NCBI GenBank assembly: GCA_040755715.1 | Contig: JBFLXN010000042.1 | Location: forward strand, 1-18,279 | Reading direction: 5' to 3' | DNA from: JBFLXN01 sp040755715 [NCBI: Candidatus Edwardsbacteria bacterium] | GTDB lineage: Bacteria > Edwardsbacteria > AC1 > JBFLXN01 | DNA: 18,279 bases | Part shown: one piece after another, positions 1 through 6,545 of the stretch | Numbering within the stretch: the stretch's first letter is position 1 | Layout of the letters: every line of letters begins with the position of its first letter | The notes under the pieces: generated by a model | The model's database searches: none | What the model saw: the letters and a program-made list of their open reading frames with translations, nothing else | Told to the model about the DNA's origin: nothing | Program-made: the position numbers and the translations under genes

Positions 1-96
1 TTTGAGAAAGAACAAAAATCTGAAATTATTAAAAATTTATTATTTGAAATCAACTCAAAATCAAAAGAAAAAATTCAAGAATTACTTAAAAATTAG
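1..96 (+). CDS. 3' end of an unidentified protein gene (partial)
   Basis: Frame 1 is open from the first base to a TAG at 94-96 and encodes 31 residues rich in Lys and Glu, beginning FEKEQKSEII and ending KIQELLKN. The composition is that of an amphipathic charged helix, typical of a protein C-terminus, and a Shine-Dalgarno-preceded gene starts 55 bases later on the same strand. There is no start codon because the gene begins upstream of the window. I cannot name the product. A chance open frame in AT-rich DNA is possible because only 31 codons are visible. Confidence 0.5.
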   Translation, partial: FEKEQKSEIIKNLLFEINSKSKEKIQELLKN

Positions 97-151
97 CTGC
101 TCACTTTTATTTTGCATTCAACCGGTAACCATTAACAAAAAAGGAGGTAGA

Positions 152-985
152 ATGAACAAAAAAAACTTAAAAACTGAAAAACCTAGAAACTCAGGAACAA
201 AAAGGTCATTTTTCGTCCTTTCGTTCTTCGGTGCTTCTGTTCTTCTGTGGTTCCTTATCTTAGTTCCTGCCAGTGCCGAAGAATTTCAATCAGAAAGATT
301 GATTGATTCACCTACCGCTGGACTTCCACCAAAAGCCAATTACTACCTGGAATTAAGGATGCAGCCTGGCGGAGGTTTTTTAGGTGCTCTTTCTATCGGA
401 CTTTTAGACAGACTCTCAGTCGGTTTTTCTTACGGAGGGTTTAACATCATTGGCTATGGCAAACCGACCTGGAATCCACACTATCCAGCCTTTCAGGCAA
501 AGTATCGCCTTTTTGAAGAGAGTTTCTTGGGTCCAGCCATTGCCTTGGGTTTTGACTCTCAAGGCTATGGCGAATATTATGAACCATTAGAACGCTACAC
601 CATCAAGTCAAAAGGCTTCTATGGTATTGCCAGTAAAAACTATATTTTCCTCGGGCGACTTTCAGTTCACGCCGGGGCAAACTACTCTCTTTTAGAGAAA
701 AAAGACCAGGATAATCAAATTTCATTTTTTGTGGGCTTAGAAAAGAGTATCAATCCAGAACTTTACTTAGTAGGAGAGTATGACTTAGCTTTCAACGATG
801 ACAAGAAGGACAGTCTTTTTGGTGAAGGTAAAGGTTATCTCAATTTGGGACTTCGTTGGACATTTGCCAAGAGATTAAGTTTAGAATTTGATTTCAAAAA
901 CATATTGAAAAACGGATTTGATGACGAGCCTTCAGCCAGAACCAGCCGAATTTTAAGGATTACCTATATGAGCCCCTTTAGTTAG
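152..985 (+). CDS. Exported YjbH-like outer-membrane beta protein
   Basis: Protein of 277 residues. The frame is open further upstream, but the ATG at 152 has a perfect AAGGAGG site at 141-147, so I chose it. Residues 18-42 form a long Sec signal peptide: basic residues, then a hydrophobic core, then a likely cleavage after ASA42. The mature part is made of alternating hydrophobic and aromatic strands with Gly and Tyr turns (for example LSVGFSYGGFNIIGYG), as in beta-barrels. The opening segment with SPTAG and YYLELR, then LSVGFSYGG and PAFQAKYRL, resembles the YjbH family of outer-membrane proteins linked to exopolysaccharide export in Gram-negative bacteria. The family call is from recognition, not a search. 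It points to a cell with an outer membrane. No exopolysaccharide gene is adjacent, although a nucleotide-sugar module lies 13 kb downstream. It could simply be an unclassified porin-like protein. Confidence 0.72.
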   Translation: MNKKNLKTEKPRNSGTKRSFFVLSFFGASVLLWFLILVPASAEEFQSERLIDSPTAGLPPKANYYLELRMQPGGGFLGALSIGLLDRLSVGFSYGGFNIIGYGKPTWNPHYPAFQAKYRLFEESFLGPAIALGFDSQGYGEYYEPLERYTIKSKGFYGIASKNYIFLGRLSVHAGANYSLLEKKDQDNQISFFVGLEKSINPELYLVGEYDLAFNDDKKDSLFGEGKGYLNLGLRWTFAKRLSLEFDFKNILKNGFDDEPSARTSRILRITYMSPFS

Positions 986-988
986 ATT

Positions 989-1092
989 GGTTTATCGGGT
1001 TTACACGGTTTATTGAGTTGACCCAACAAACCCAATGAACCCAACAAACCCAATGAACCCAACAAACCCAATGAACCCAACAAACCCAATGA
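989..1092 (+). repeat. 9-bp-period array with an inverted arm and four perfect 18-bp copies
   Basis: From 1021 to 1092 there are four exact copies of an 18-bp unit made of two related 9-mers, ACCCAACAA and ACCCAATGA. Just upstream, 989-1015 holds three degenerate 9-mers of complementary sense (GGTTTATCG, GGTTTACAC, GGTTTATTG). The two halves can therefore partly pair as a hairpin between the YjbH-like gene and the tRNA. An open frame on the other strand across this block is a by-product of the repeat and is not a gene. Confidence 0.9.
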
Positions 1093-1098
1093 ACTTAT

Positions 1099-1174
1099 GC
1101 CCCCTTAGCTCAATTGGATAGAGTGCAGGCCTCCGGAGCCTGTGGTGGGAGTTCAAGTCTCCCAGGGGGTGCCA
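1099..1174 (+). tRNA. tRNA-Arg (anticodon CCG)
   Basis: A complete 76-nt cloverleaf with encoded CCA. The acceptor pairs GCCCCCT with AGGGGGT, leaving a G1-U72 wobble at the end. The D stem is GCTC/GAGT and the D loop is AATTGGATA, with A at position 20, an arginine identity element. The anticodon stem is CAGGC/GCCTG with loop CTCCGGA, giving anticodon CCG, which reads CGG. The T arm is GGGAG-TTCAAGT-CTCCC, then discriminator G and CCA at 1172-1174. It sits between a 9-bp-period array and a 7-bp-period array. No integrase or att duplication is visible beside it. Confidence 0.96.
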
Positions 1175-1183
1175 GACTAAAAT

Positions 1184-1225
1184 CAAATAGCAAATAGCAA
1201 AGAGCAAAAAGCAAATAACAAAGGA
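1184..1225 (+). repeat. 7-bp-period array (CAAATAG family), six units
   Basis: Six consecutive heptamers in perfect register: CAAATAG twice, then CAAAGAG, CAAAAAG, CAAATAA and CAAAGGA. The last unit supplies the AAGGA ribosome binding site of the nitroreductase gene that starts at 1235. Confidence 0.85.
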
Positions 1226-1234
1226 AACAGAAAA

Positions 1235-1750
1235 ATGGACATTTACGAAGCTATCAGAACAAGACGCAGTGTGAGGGCTTACAAGCCTGACCCTATTCCC
1301 GAAGATAAATTGCGGCGCATCTTAGAAGCAATGCGTCTAGCTCCCTCGGCAAAGAATATTCAGCCCTGGAAATTTATTGTAGTAAGAAATCAAGAACTTA
1401 TAAAGAAATTAGTTCCTGCTTGCAATAATCAAGCATTTGTCGGTGAAGCCCCAGTAGTTATTGTAGGATGTGCTCTGGAAAAAATCGCTTATGGGAGAAT
1501 GGGTGGCTATATGTCTTCTTTTGCCATTGACCTGGCAATTGTCTTTGAACACCTAATGCTGGCGGCGGTGGCTGAAGGACTCGGAACCTGTTGGATTGGT
1601 TCCTTCAAGGAAAAGGAAGTGAAACAATTACTTAATGTCCCTGAAGATGTCCGAGTAGTGGCGCTTACTCCTTTAGGCTATCCGGCAGTTATCCCTGAAC
1701 CAAGACCGAGAAAACCTCTCTCAGAAATTGTCAGTTATGAAAAATTTTAA
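1235..1750 (+). CDS. Nitroreductase family FMN-dependent oxidoreductase
   Basis: Protein of 171 residues, a compact member of the nitroreductase superfamily (usual range about 170-220). These are FMN-binding homodimeric NAD(P)H oxidoreductases acting on nitro compounds, quinones or related acceptors. The substrate cannot be told from sequence. The N-terminus carries the FMN phosphate-binding signature RTRRSVR (residues 8-14). PSAKNIQPWKF follows at about residue 37, and GLGTCWIGSF at about residue 116 is the usual second flavin-contacting segment. GYP near residue 149 completes the fold. The ATG at 1235 has an AAGGA site at 1221-1225 contributed by the repeat array. The gene stands alone: a tRNA lies before it and a terminator-like palindrome after it. 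The short length suggests a minimal-type subfamily. Confidence 0.9.
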   Translation: MDIYEAIRTRRSVRAYKPDPIPEDKLRRILEAMRLAPSAKNIQPWKFIVVRNQELIKKLVPACNNQAFVGEAPVVIVGCALEKIAYGRMGGYMSSFAIDLAIVFEHLMLAAVAEGLGTCWIGSFKEKEVKQLLNVPEDVRVVALTPLGYPAVIPEPRPRKPLSEIVSYEKF

Positions 1751-1798
1751 ACAGGTTGTCTCCGGCTACTTTTAAAATAGACCTGGGTCGTCTAACGC

Positions 1799-1831
1799 AG
1801 GGGTTTGATTAATCAAACCCCTACATTTTTT
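1799..1831 (+). terminator. Perfect 24-bp palindrome plus T-run, terminator-like
   Basis: AGGGGTTTGATT at 1799-1810 is followed directly by its exact reverse complement at 1811-1822, then six T at 1826-1831. Transcribed, it gives a stem of about ten pairs ending in a four-base loop. It lies 49 bases after the nitroreductase stop, so it can act as an intrinsic terminator. The T-run starts three bases after the stem, which is slightly loose. It may also belong to the palindromic elements seen elsewhere in the window. Confidence 0.55.
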
Positions 1832-1832
1832 C

Positions 1833-1861
1833 TTGCAAATTCTTTGAAATTGTGGTATAAT
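1833..1861 (+). promoter_or_regulatory. Sigma70-type promoter for the heptad-repeat protein gene
   Basis: TTGCAA at 1833-1838, a 17-base spacer, then a consensus TATAAT at 1856-1861. Transcription would start near 1868 and give a leader of about 185 nt before the ATG at 2053. That leader contains a repeat copy, an inserted double hairpin and a stem-loop. Confidence 0.65.
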
Positions 1862-1957
1862 TTTTAAAAAAGCTAGACACGATTACGGAGATGTCAGCCA
1901 AAGGCTGGTCCGCCTTAGGCGGAAAAGATACAATTACAGCGATAGAGACTCCATAAC
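1862..1957 (+). repeat. Dispersed spacer repeat, copy 1, interrupted by a 29-bp element
   Basis: The order of blocks AAAAAGCTAGACACGATTA, GAGATG, AAAAGATAC, CAGCGATAGA and ATAACTA recurs at 2512-2575 (AAAAAGCTAAACACGATTA, GAGATG, AAAAGATAC, CAGCGATAGA, TTAACTA). The main difference is that this copy has 29 extra bases (1894-1922) between GAGATG and AAAAGATAC. Together with the intergenic block 1751-2052 it forms a long non-coding leader. Confidence 0.75.
1894..1922 (+). mobile_element. Double-hairpin palindromic element, copy A (29 bp)
   Basis: Two short hairpins in tandem: AGCC-AAA-GGCT, then TCCGCC-TTA-GGCGGA, the last A being shared with the flank. The copy at 2512-2575 of the surrounding repeat lacks exactly these 29 bases and serves as an empty site. 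A second copy of the element is at 10053-10082. There is no coding capacity, so if mobile it is moved by an enzyme encoded elsewhere. Confidence 0.65.
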
Positions 1958-1961
1958 TACA

Positions 1962-2010
1962 GGGTAAAAATATTTCCTCTCTGGTGGGCAGAGGGAAATT
2001 TAAGTTACCC
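1962..2010 (+). promoter_or_regulatory. Stem-loop in the leader of the heptad-repeat protein gene
   Basis: GGGTAA at 1962-1967 pairs with TTACCC at 2005-2010. ATTTCCTCTCT pairs with AGAGGGAAAT inside it, with one bulge and a small internal loop, leaving a loop around CTGGTGGGC. It lies 42 bases before the start codon and between the promoter and the gene. It may be a leader structure or another inverted spacer repeat. I recognise no known riboswitch consensus. Confidence 0.45.
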
Positions 2011-2052
2011 AAAATAGAAAAATCAAAAACAAAATAATAGGGGAGATAAAAA

Positions 2053-2442
2053 ATGGATCCAGTCCTGGGAATAATAATTACAATTGTTGGCACAGTAGCA
2101 AGTGTAAGCGGAGTAGCCATCTTTGTTTTTAATGGGACAAGAAGCCTTATTCGTGAAATAAATGAAACCACTAAACAACAGAGTGCTACTTTAAATAAGA
2201 TTACAGAATATATGAAGGAAATGGACAAGAGACACACAGAGATTTTAGACAAGCACACAGATATATTAAATAAACAAACAGAGACATTAAATAAACAAAC
2301 AGAGACATTGAATAAGCAGACAGAGATGCTAAACAAACTTTCAGAACTAATCCTAGAAGAAAGTCGGGCAAATAAGGAACTTATAGAAAGAATTGATAGA
2401 AAAATTTCAGAACGGCCGTCATACGCCGTAAGAGAAAAATAA
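2053..2442 (+). CDS. Small membrane-anchored heptad-repeat coiled-coil protein
   Basis: Protein of 129 residues with no family I recognise. Residues 4-27 form one hydrophobic membrane segment (LGIIITIVGTVASVSG onward). Residues 35-60 are helical and polar. Residues 62-96 are five almost identical heptads (TEILDKH, TDILNKQ, TETLNKQ twice, TEMLNKL), followed by a charged helix to the C-terminus. The DNA of this block is a 21-bp tandem repeat, so length variation by slippage is expected. The start has GGGGAG at 2041-2046 and follows a consensus promoter. The layout of an N-terminal anchor and a single rod suggests a type of oligomeric scaffold or sensor stalk, but no function can be assigned. 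secA starts 219 bases later and is separated from it by repeats. Confidence 0.75.
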   Translation: MDPVLGIIITIVGTVASVSGVAIFVFNGTRSLIREINETTKQQSATLNKITEYMKEMDKRHTEILDKHTDILNKQTETLNKQTETLNKQTEMLNKLSELILEESRANKELIERIDRKISERPSYAVREK

Positions 2443-2445
2443 ACA

Positions 2446-2508
2446 TAGTTTATAGTTTATCGTTTATAGTTTATGGTTTATAGTTCGTAGTTCATGGCTG
2501 GTAGTTAT
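2446..2508 (+). repeat. 7-bp-period array (TAGTTTA family), nine units
   Basis: Nine heptamers in continuous register, beginning four bases after the stop of the upstream gene: TAGTTTA repeated with single-base variants (TCGTTTA, TGGTTTA), then TAGTTCG, TAGTTCA, TGGCTGG and TAGTTAT. The same family, TAGTTCA, recurs at 16128-16206. Confidence 0.88.
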
Positions 2509-2511
2509 TTT

Positions 2512-2650
2512 TAGAAAAAGCTAAACACGATTATAGAGATGAAAAGATACGATCAGCGATAGAAATCCTTTAACTAACAAAATAAGATGTGAAATAAGAC
2601 GTTTGATGTTATCGCTGGCATCGTCTAAATTATCGCTGTAATCGTATTGC
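2512..2650 (+). repeat. Uninterrupted copy of the 1862-1957 repeat, with an inverted partner before secA
   Basis: 2512-2575 matches the repeat at 1862-1957 but lacks the 29-bp double-hairpin element. The 3' part (about 2607-2647) is its inverted relative: read on the other strand it gives ACGATTACAGCGATAA, then ACGATGCCAGCGATAA, matching ACGATTATAGAGATG and ACGATCAGCGATAG of the left arm. The spacer can therefore form a long imperfect hairpin just upstream of the secA ribosome binding site. The units follow a loose 7-bp period (GATTACA, GCGATAA). Confidence 0.65.
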
Positions 2651-2661
2651 GTGAGGAAAAA

Positions 2662-5600
2662 ATGCTCGGGAGTATTGTTAGAAAAATTTTCGGTGGTAAA
2701 TACGAACACGATTATCGACAGATGCGCCCAATCGTTGATGAAATCAACGACTACTTTGAAGACTACAAAAATCTAACTGATTCTGAATTGCAGAACAAGA
2801 CCAAGGAATTCAAAGACAGATTGAACAATGATGAGACACTTGATAGTCTTCTGCCCGAAGCCTATGCAGCGGTAAAGGAAACTTGCCGGAGGTTGTTAGG
2901 TAAAAAGTGGGATGTCTGTGGCATAGAAATTACCTGGGATATGGTTCCGTTTGATGTGCAGTTAATGGGAGCCATAGTTCTCCATGAGGGCAAAATTGCA
3001 GAAATGGCTACGGGTGAAGGAAAGACTTTGGTAGCAACAATGCCTCTCTATTTAAATGCCCTCACTGGCAAAGGAGCCCATTTAGTAACAGTGAATGATT
3101 ACTTAGCCAAACGCGATACTCAATGGATGGGTGAAATCTACAAATTCTTAGGTCTAACCGTTGGTTGCATTCAACAAGAGATGGCCCCAGAAGAAAGAAA
3201 AATCCAATATAATTGCGACATCACCTACGGAACAAATAATGAATTCGGTTTTGATTATCTGCGAGATAATATGGCAATCCGTTTGGAAGATTGTGTTCAG
3301 CGAGGACATTACTACGCCATCGTTGATGAAGTAGATAGCGTTTTAATTGATGAAGCAAGAACACCACTGATTATTTCTGGACCGGTAGAACATTCAACCC
3401 ATCGCTATGATGAAGTCAAAAGGCCGGTGCAGAGATTAGTGGAAACGCAAACTTTGTTAGTCAACCGTTTTGTGGCTGAGGCTGAAAAAATACTTGACGA
3501 AGGCAAAGAATACGAGGCTGGCATCAAACTCTTGCAGGCACAACGGGGTGCTCCCAAGAACAAGCGATTAATGAAACTTTTGCAAGGAGTGGGAATTAAA
3601 AAATTAATCAATCGTGTTGAACTTGATTATTTGCGCGATAAAAAGATGCATGAACTTGATGCTGATTTATATTTTGCTATTGATGAAAAATCAAATGTCG
3701 TTGATTTGACGGAAAGAGGAAGGCAATTTCTCTCACCAAAAGACCCAAATCTCTTTGTCATTCCTGATTTAGCCGAAGAGATTCATAAAATTGATGTCGA
3801 TGGTTCCCTTTCTCCAAAGGAAAAATTAGAAGCCAAGGAAAAATTGGAAAATCTATTTTCTGAAAGAAGCGAGAAGATTCAAAATATTTCACAGCTTTTG
3901 CGGGCATATTCACTTTTTGAAAAAGATGTGGAATATGTAGTTAGTGATGGTAAAATTCTCATCGTTGATGAATTCACTGGTAGATTGATGCCGGGTAGAC
4001 GCTACAGTGACGGATTGCATCAGGCTCTGGAAGCGAAAGAAGGCGTGATGATTGAGAGAGAAACGCAGACTCTAGCGACGATTACCATTCAAAACTACTT
4101 TAGACTTTATGAAAAATTAGCCGGAATGACTGGCACGGCTGAAACCGAGGCAAATGAATTCTGGCATATCTATAAACTTGATGTAGTAGTCATTCCTACT
4201 AATGAGCCGGTGCGGCGCATTGATTATCAGGATGTAATCTACCGGACTAAACGAGAAAAGTATAATGCTGTATTGAAAGAAATTGAGGAGATGCACCAAG
4301 CTAACCGTCCAGTTCTGGTTGGTACTGTTTCTGTAGATGTTTCAGAAACCTTAAGCAGAATGTTACAACGCAAGGGAATAAAGCATTCAGTCTTAAATGC
4401 CAAATATCATCAAAAAGAAGCAGAAATTGTTGCCTTTGCTGGTCAACCAGGGACAGTAACCATTGCTACTAATATGGCTGGAAGAGGCACAGACATTAAA
4501 TTGGGAGAAGGTGTAGTTAAGTCTGAAAAGTGCTGTCTTTTACCAAGCGACAATAAAGGAACTTGCAAAAATGAAAATCACTGTTTCGGAGAGGTGCCTT
4601 GTGGGTTACACATTATTGGCACGGAAAGACACGAGGCCAGAAGGATTGATAGACAGTTAAGAGGAAGGTCGGGACGACAAGGGGACCCTGGTTCTTCCAG
4701 ATTCTATCTTTCTTTAGAAGATGATTTAATGCGACTCTTCGGTTCTGACCGTATTGCTGGAATTATGGACCGAATGGGAGCTGAAGAAGGAGAAGTATTG
4801 ACACATCCGCTGTTGACTCGCCAAATTGGAGCGGCTCAAAAGAGGGTAGAAGAACATAACTTTGACATTAGAAAACATCTCTTGGAATATGATGATGTGA
4901 TGAACAAGCAAAGAGAAGTCATCTACGCCTTGCGCCGCCAGGTTTTAGAAGGAAAGAATTTGAAAGAAAGAATTTTTGGAATGATTGAAGAGACAATTGA
5001 TGTTAAACTTTCTGTCTACACTAATCCTAAAGAATATCCCGAAAATTGGAATTGGCACGATTTGCAAGAAGACCTGCGCCGGCTTTTCCTTCTGGATTTT
5101 TCTATTTCTCCGGAGGAAATGCATTCTCTGAAAGTAGACGATTTACGAGAGAGATTACTTGAATTAACAGAGAAACAATATGAATTCAAGGAAGAAATCA
5201 TCGCTTCAGAAATGATGCGGCGGTTAGAACAATTTGTGATGTTACAAGTGATTGATACTAAATGGAGAGACCATCTCTATTCTTTGGATATGCTAAAAGA
5301 GGGGATTGGTCTAAGAGCTTATGGTCAAAAAGACCCGCTGATAGAATACAAGCAGGAAAGTTATGCAATGTTTATGGAGTTGACTGAAACCATTAATTCT
5401 GAAATTGTAGAAAAAATCTTTCGCACAGAAATAAGAACTGCTGAAGAACCGCAAGTCAAAGTTCCTGCCAGGATTTTGACTTTTAAGCCAGAATTTGCTG
5501 GCTATGAGAGAAAAGAAGAAGAGGAAAGGGCAGCGACCCCAGTAGTAGCAGCAGCTAAAATTCGCGCTCAAAGACAAGCAAGACAAGATTTGTCTGAGGA

Positions 5601-5706
5601 AAAACCAAGAATCTCTCCTGTCGTAAGAGACAGTCCCAAGATAGGAAGGAATGACCCTTGTCCCTGTGGGAGTGGGAAAAAATATAAAAAGTGTTGTGGT
5701 AAATGA
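2662..5706 (+). CDS. secA: Preprotein translocase ATPase SecA (long form)
   Basis: Motor ATPase that drives unfolded preproteins through SecYEG. 1014 residues, longer than the roughly 900 of E. coli. I chose ATG 2662 because GAGG at 2653-2656 precedes it and the protein then begins [21 protein letters not shown], as SecA proteins do. A TTG at 2647 is less likely. Motifs in order: Walker [10 protein letters not shown] (about 115-123), Walker [12 protein letters not shown], a preprotein cross-linking domain extended by about 100 residues (RGAPKNK, then [10 protein letters not shown]) as in Bacteroidetes-like long SecAs, NBD2 [13 protein letters not shown], and [26 protein letters not shown] split around the usual motif VI. 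The C-terminus has the zinc-binding SecB/lipid motif DPCPCGSG with KKCC. A Cys-rich insert lies at 4531-4605. No secB is nearby. Confidence 0.97.
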   Translation: MLGSIVRKIFGGKYEHDYRQMRPIVDEINDYFEDYKNLTDSELQNKTKEFKDRLNNDETLDSLLPEAYAAVKETCRRLLGKKWDVCGIEITWDMVPFDVQLMGAIVLHEGKIAEMATGEGKTLVATMPLYLNALTGKGAHLVTVNDYLAKRDTQWMGEIYKFLGLTVGCIQQEMAPEERKIQYNCDITYGTNNEFGFDYLRDNMAIRLEDCVQRGHYYAIVDEVDSVLIDEARTPLIISGPVEHSTHRYDEVKRPVQRLVETQTLLVNRFVAEAEKILDEGKEYEAGIKLLQAQRGAPKNKRLMKLLQGVGIKKLINRVELDYLRDKKMHELDADLYFAIDEKSNVVDLTERGRQFLSPKDPNLFVIPDLAEEIHKIDVDGSLSPKEKLEAKEKLENLFSERSEKIQNISQLLRAYSLFEKDVEYVVSDGKILIVDEFTGRLMPGRRYSDGLHQALEAKEGVMIERETQTLATITIQNYFRLYEKLAGMTGTAETEANEFWHIYKLDVVVIPTNEPVRRIDYQDVIYRTKREKYNAVLKEIEEMHQANRPVLVGTVSVDVSETLSRMLQRKGIKHSVLNAKYHQKEAEIVAFAGQPGTVTIATNMAGRGTDIKLGEGVVKSEKCCLLPSDNKGTCKNENHCFGEVPCGLHIIGTERHEARRIDRQLRGRSGRQGDPGSSRFYLSLEDDLMRLFGSDRIAGIMDRMGAEEGEVLTHPLLTRQIGAAQKRVEEHNFDIRKHLLEYDDVMNKQREVIYALRRQVLEGKNLKERIFGMIEETIDVKLSVYTNPKEYPENWNWHDLQEDLRRLFLLDFSISPEEMHSLKVDDLRERLLELTEKQYEFKEEIIASEMMRRLEQFVMLQVIDTKWRDHLYSLDMLKEGIGLRAYGQKDPLIEYKQESYAMFMELTETINSEIVEKIFRTEIRTAEEPQVKVPARILTFKPEFAGYERKEEEERAATPVVAAAKIRAQRQARQDLSEEKPRISPVVRDSPKIGRNDPCPCGSGKKYKKCCGK

Positions 5707-5720
5707 AAAACCAAACCATT

Positions 5721-5838
5721 TTGACAGGATTTACAGGATAAAAATATGTTGTATTTAAAACCCTAAAACAAAGAAAAATCCTGTTAATCGTCCGACGCCC
5801 CGATTCCATCGGGACTTTGGACGACAGCGTCCTGTCAA
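5721..5838 (+). repeat. 9-bp-period inverted array between secA and the next module, split by a palindrome
   Basis: The left arm at 5721-5738 is TTGACAGGA plus TTTACAGGA. The right arm is TCCTGTTAA (5779-5787) and TCCTGTCAA (5830-5838), which should be adjacent 9-mers but are separated by 42 bases. Joined, the right arm matches the reverse complement of the left arm at 17 of 18 positions. The array also serves as the secA 3' region. No intrinsic terminator with a T-run is visible here. Confidence 0.85.
5788..5829 (+). mobile_element. 42-bp palindromic element inserted between two 9-mers
   Basis: TCGTCCGACGCCCCGAT (5788-5804) and ATCGGGACTTTGGACGA (5808-5824) pair at 15 of 17 positions, counting one G-U, around a three-base loop. 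The element separates two consecutive 9-mer units exactly at their boundary. It is distinctly more GC-rich than the surrounding array. It carries no coding sequence. Confidence 0.65.
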
Positions 5839-5845
5839 ATATAAT
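5817..5845 (+). promoter_or_regulatory. Promoter for the small protein / nucleotidyltransferase pair, -35 inside the palindrome
   Basis: TTGGAC at 5817-5822, a 17-base spacer and a consensus TATAAT at 5840-5845. The -35 hexamer is part of the inserted palindrome's right arm. The predicted start of transcription is near 5852, so the mRNA would have almost no leader before ATG 5851/5860. No Shine-Dalgarno site precedes either ATG. Confidence 0.5.
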
Positions 5846-5850
5846 TTCCT

Positions 5851-6057
5851 ATGCGGGAAATGAAAAAACGAAAAGACACAAGACTGCTAGATTCTCAAAA
5901 AGCGCCTTGTTTTAAAGGTGAAATGTATAGTAAGGATGGTATAGACTTTACCCTGATTAGATGGATGCTTTCTCTGACGCCTACTGAACGTTTGAAGACA
6001 TTACAGCAGAATATTCAGTCAATTATGAGATTGCGTGGTGGAAAGACCAACTCCTGA
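5851..6057 (+). CDS. Small protein paired with a nucleotidyltransferase (putative antitoxin or partner)
   Basis: 68 residues from ATG 5851, or 65 from ATG 5860. The second is preferred if transcription starts near 5852. The C-terminal part, FTLIRWMLSLTPTERLKTLQ followed by a basic tail RLRGGKTNS, matches my recollection of a short conserved protein often found just before a nucleotidyltransferase of the type encoded next. The next gene overlaps this one by 23 bases in another reading frame, implying translational coupling. The helix-rich, basic, small character suits a partner or antitoxin of the nucleotidyltransferase, but this is inference from gene order and not from a characterised homologue. 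There is no ribosome binding site upstream. Confidence 0.68.
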   Translation: MREMKKRKDTRLLDSQKAPCFKGEMYSKDGIDFTLIRWMLSLTPTERLKTLQQNIQSIMRLRGGKTNS

Positions 6058-6538
6058 TTTTCTGGAAATCCTAAAGGTTCTATCAAGGCATAAAGTGGAT
6101 TTTATAGTGGTAGGTGGTATTTGTGCAGTCCTTCATGGTGCGCCGGTGACAACCTTTGATCTTGATTTGGTTTATTCTCGTTCCCAAAGCAATCTCGGTC
6201 ACCTCATGTTAGCCCTTGAAGAATTGGAAGCTTACTATCGTGGACGCGGAATTCAACGATTGAAACCGGGCTTAGCCCATCTTTCATCTTCAGGACATCA
6301 CCTGCTCACGACAAAATTTGGTCCCCTTGACCTTCTCGGGACTATAGGGGTCGGTCACACCTACAACGACTTGCTGAAATATACTATTGTATTAAAAGTG
6401 GGCAGACTTCAACTGCATGTGCTGAAACTTGAAACTTTGATAGAAATTAAGAAAGAGACAATTAGTGAGAAGGATAAAATAATAATTGCAATTTTAGAGA
6501 GAACTCTACAAGCTAAGCAGAAAAGCAGCAAACCATGA
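6035..6538 (+). CDS. MNT/AbiEii-like nucleotidyltransferase
   Basis: Protein of 167 residues starting at GTG 6035, or the in-frame GTG 6038. The start lies inside the preceding gene and has no strong Shine-Dalgarno site, which suggests coupling. Residues 14-45 contain the minimal nucleotidyltransferase signature: VDFIVVGGICAVLHGAP, then FDLDLVYSR. The GG and the D-x-D pair are the nucleotide and metal site of the polymerase-beta superfamily. The family includes AbiEii/MenT-type enzymes that act as toxins by modifying tRNA, as well as many uncharacterised members. The rest is alpha/beta, ending in a helix with Glu and Lys (LIEIKKETISEKDKIIIAIL) that recurs in this family. Together with the small upstream protein it forms a putative two-gene toxin-antitoxin-like module. 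Whether it is a toxin cannot be seen from sequence. Confidence 0.82.
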   Translation: MVERPTPDFLEILKVLSRHKVDFIVVGGICAVLHGAPVTTFDLDLVYSRSQSNLGHLMLALEELEAYYRGRGIQRLKPGLAHLSSSGHHLLTTKFGPLDLLGTIGVGHTYNDLLKYTIVLKVGRLQLHVLKLETLIEIKKETISEKDKIIIAILERTLQAKQKSSKP

Positions 6539-6545
6539 GGCTAAA

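Noticed and set aside
989-1092. CRISPR array
   Set aside because: Units are contiguous 9/18-mers without unique spacers, and no cas gene is present. The same holds for the other arrays.
1099-1174. tRNA gene as an integration site for a mobile island
   Set aside because: No duplicated tRNA 3' end, integrase or phage gene is visible in the window.
1010-1207. Minus-strand frame with GFVGFIGFVG repeats
   Set aside because: It runs through the 18-bp tandem repeat and the tRNA gene, so it cannot be a real protein gene.
1821-2336. Long open frame on the minus strand opposite the heptad-repeat gene
   Set aside because: It is the antisense image of the 21-bp repeat. The repetitive VSVCLFN translation and lack of a ribosome site mark it as a shadow.
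2647-2661. TTG start for secA
   Set aside because: The ATG at 2662 has GAGG at a proper distance and gives the family N-terminus.
5841-5854. 14-base match in inverse orientation to 8641-8654 (ATAATTTCCTATGC)
   Set aside because: A match of this length between AT-rich segments is expected about once in a window this size, so it is not evidence of a repeat family.
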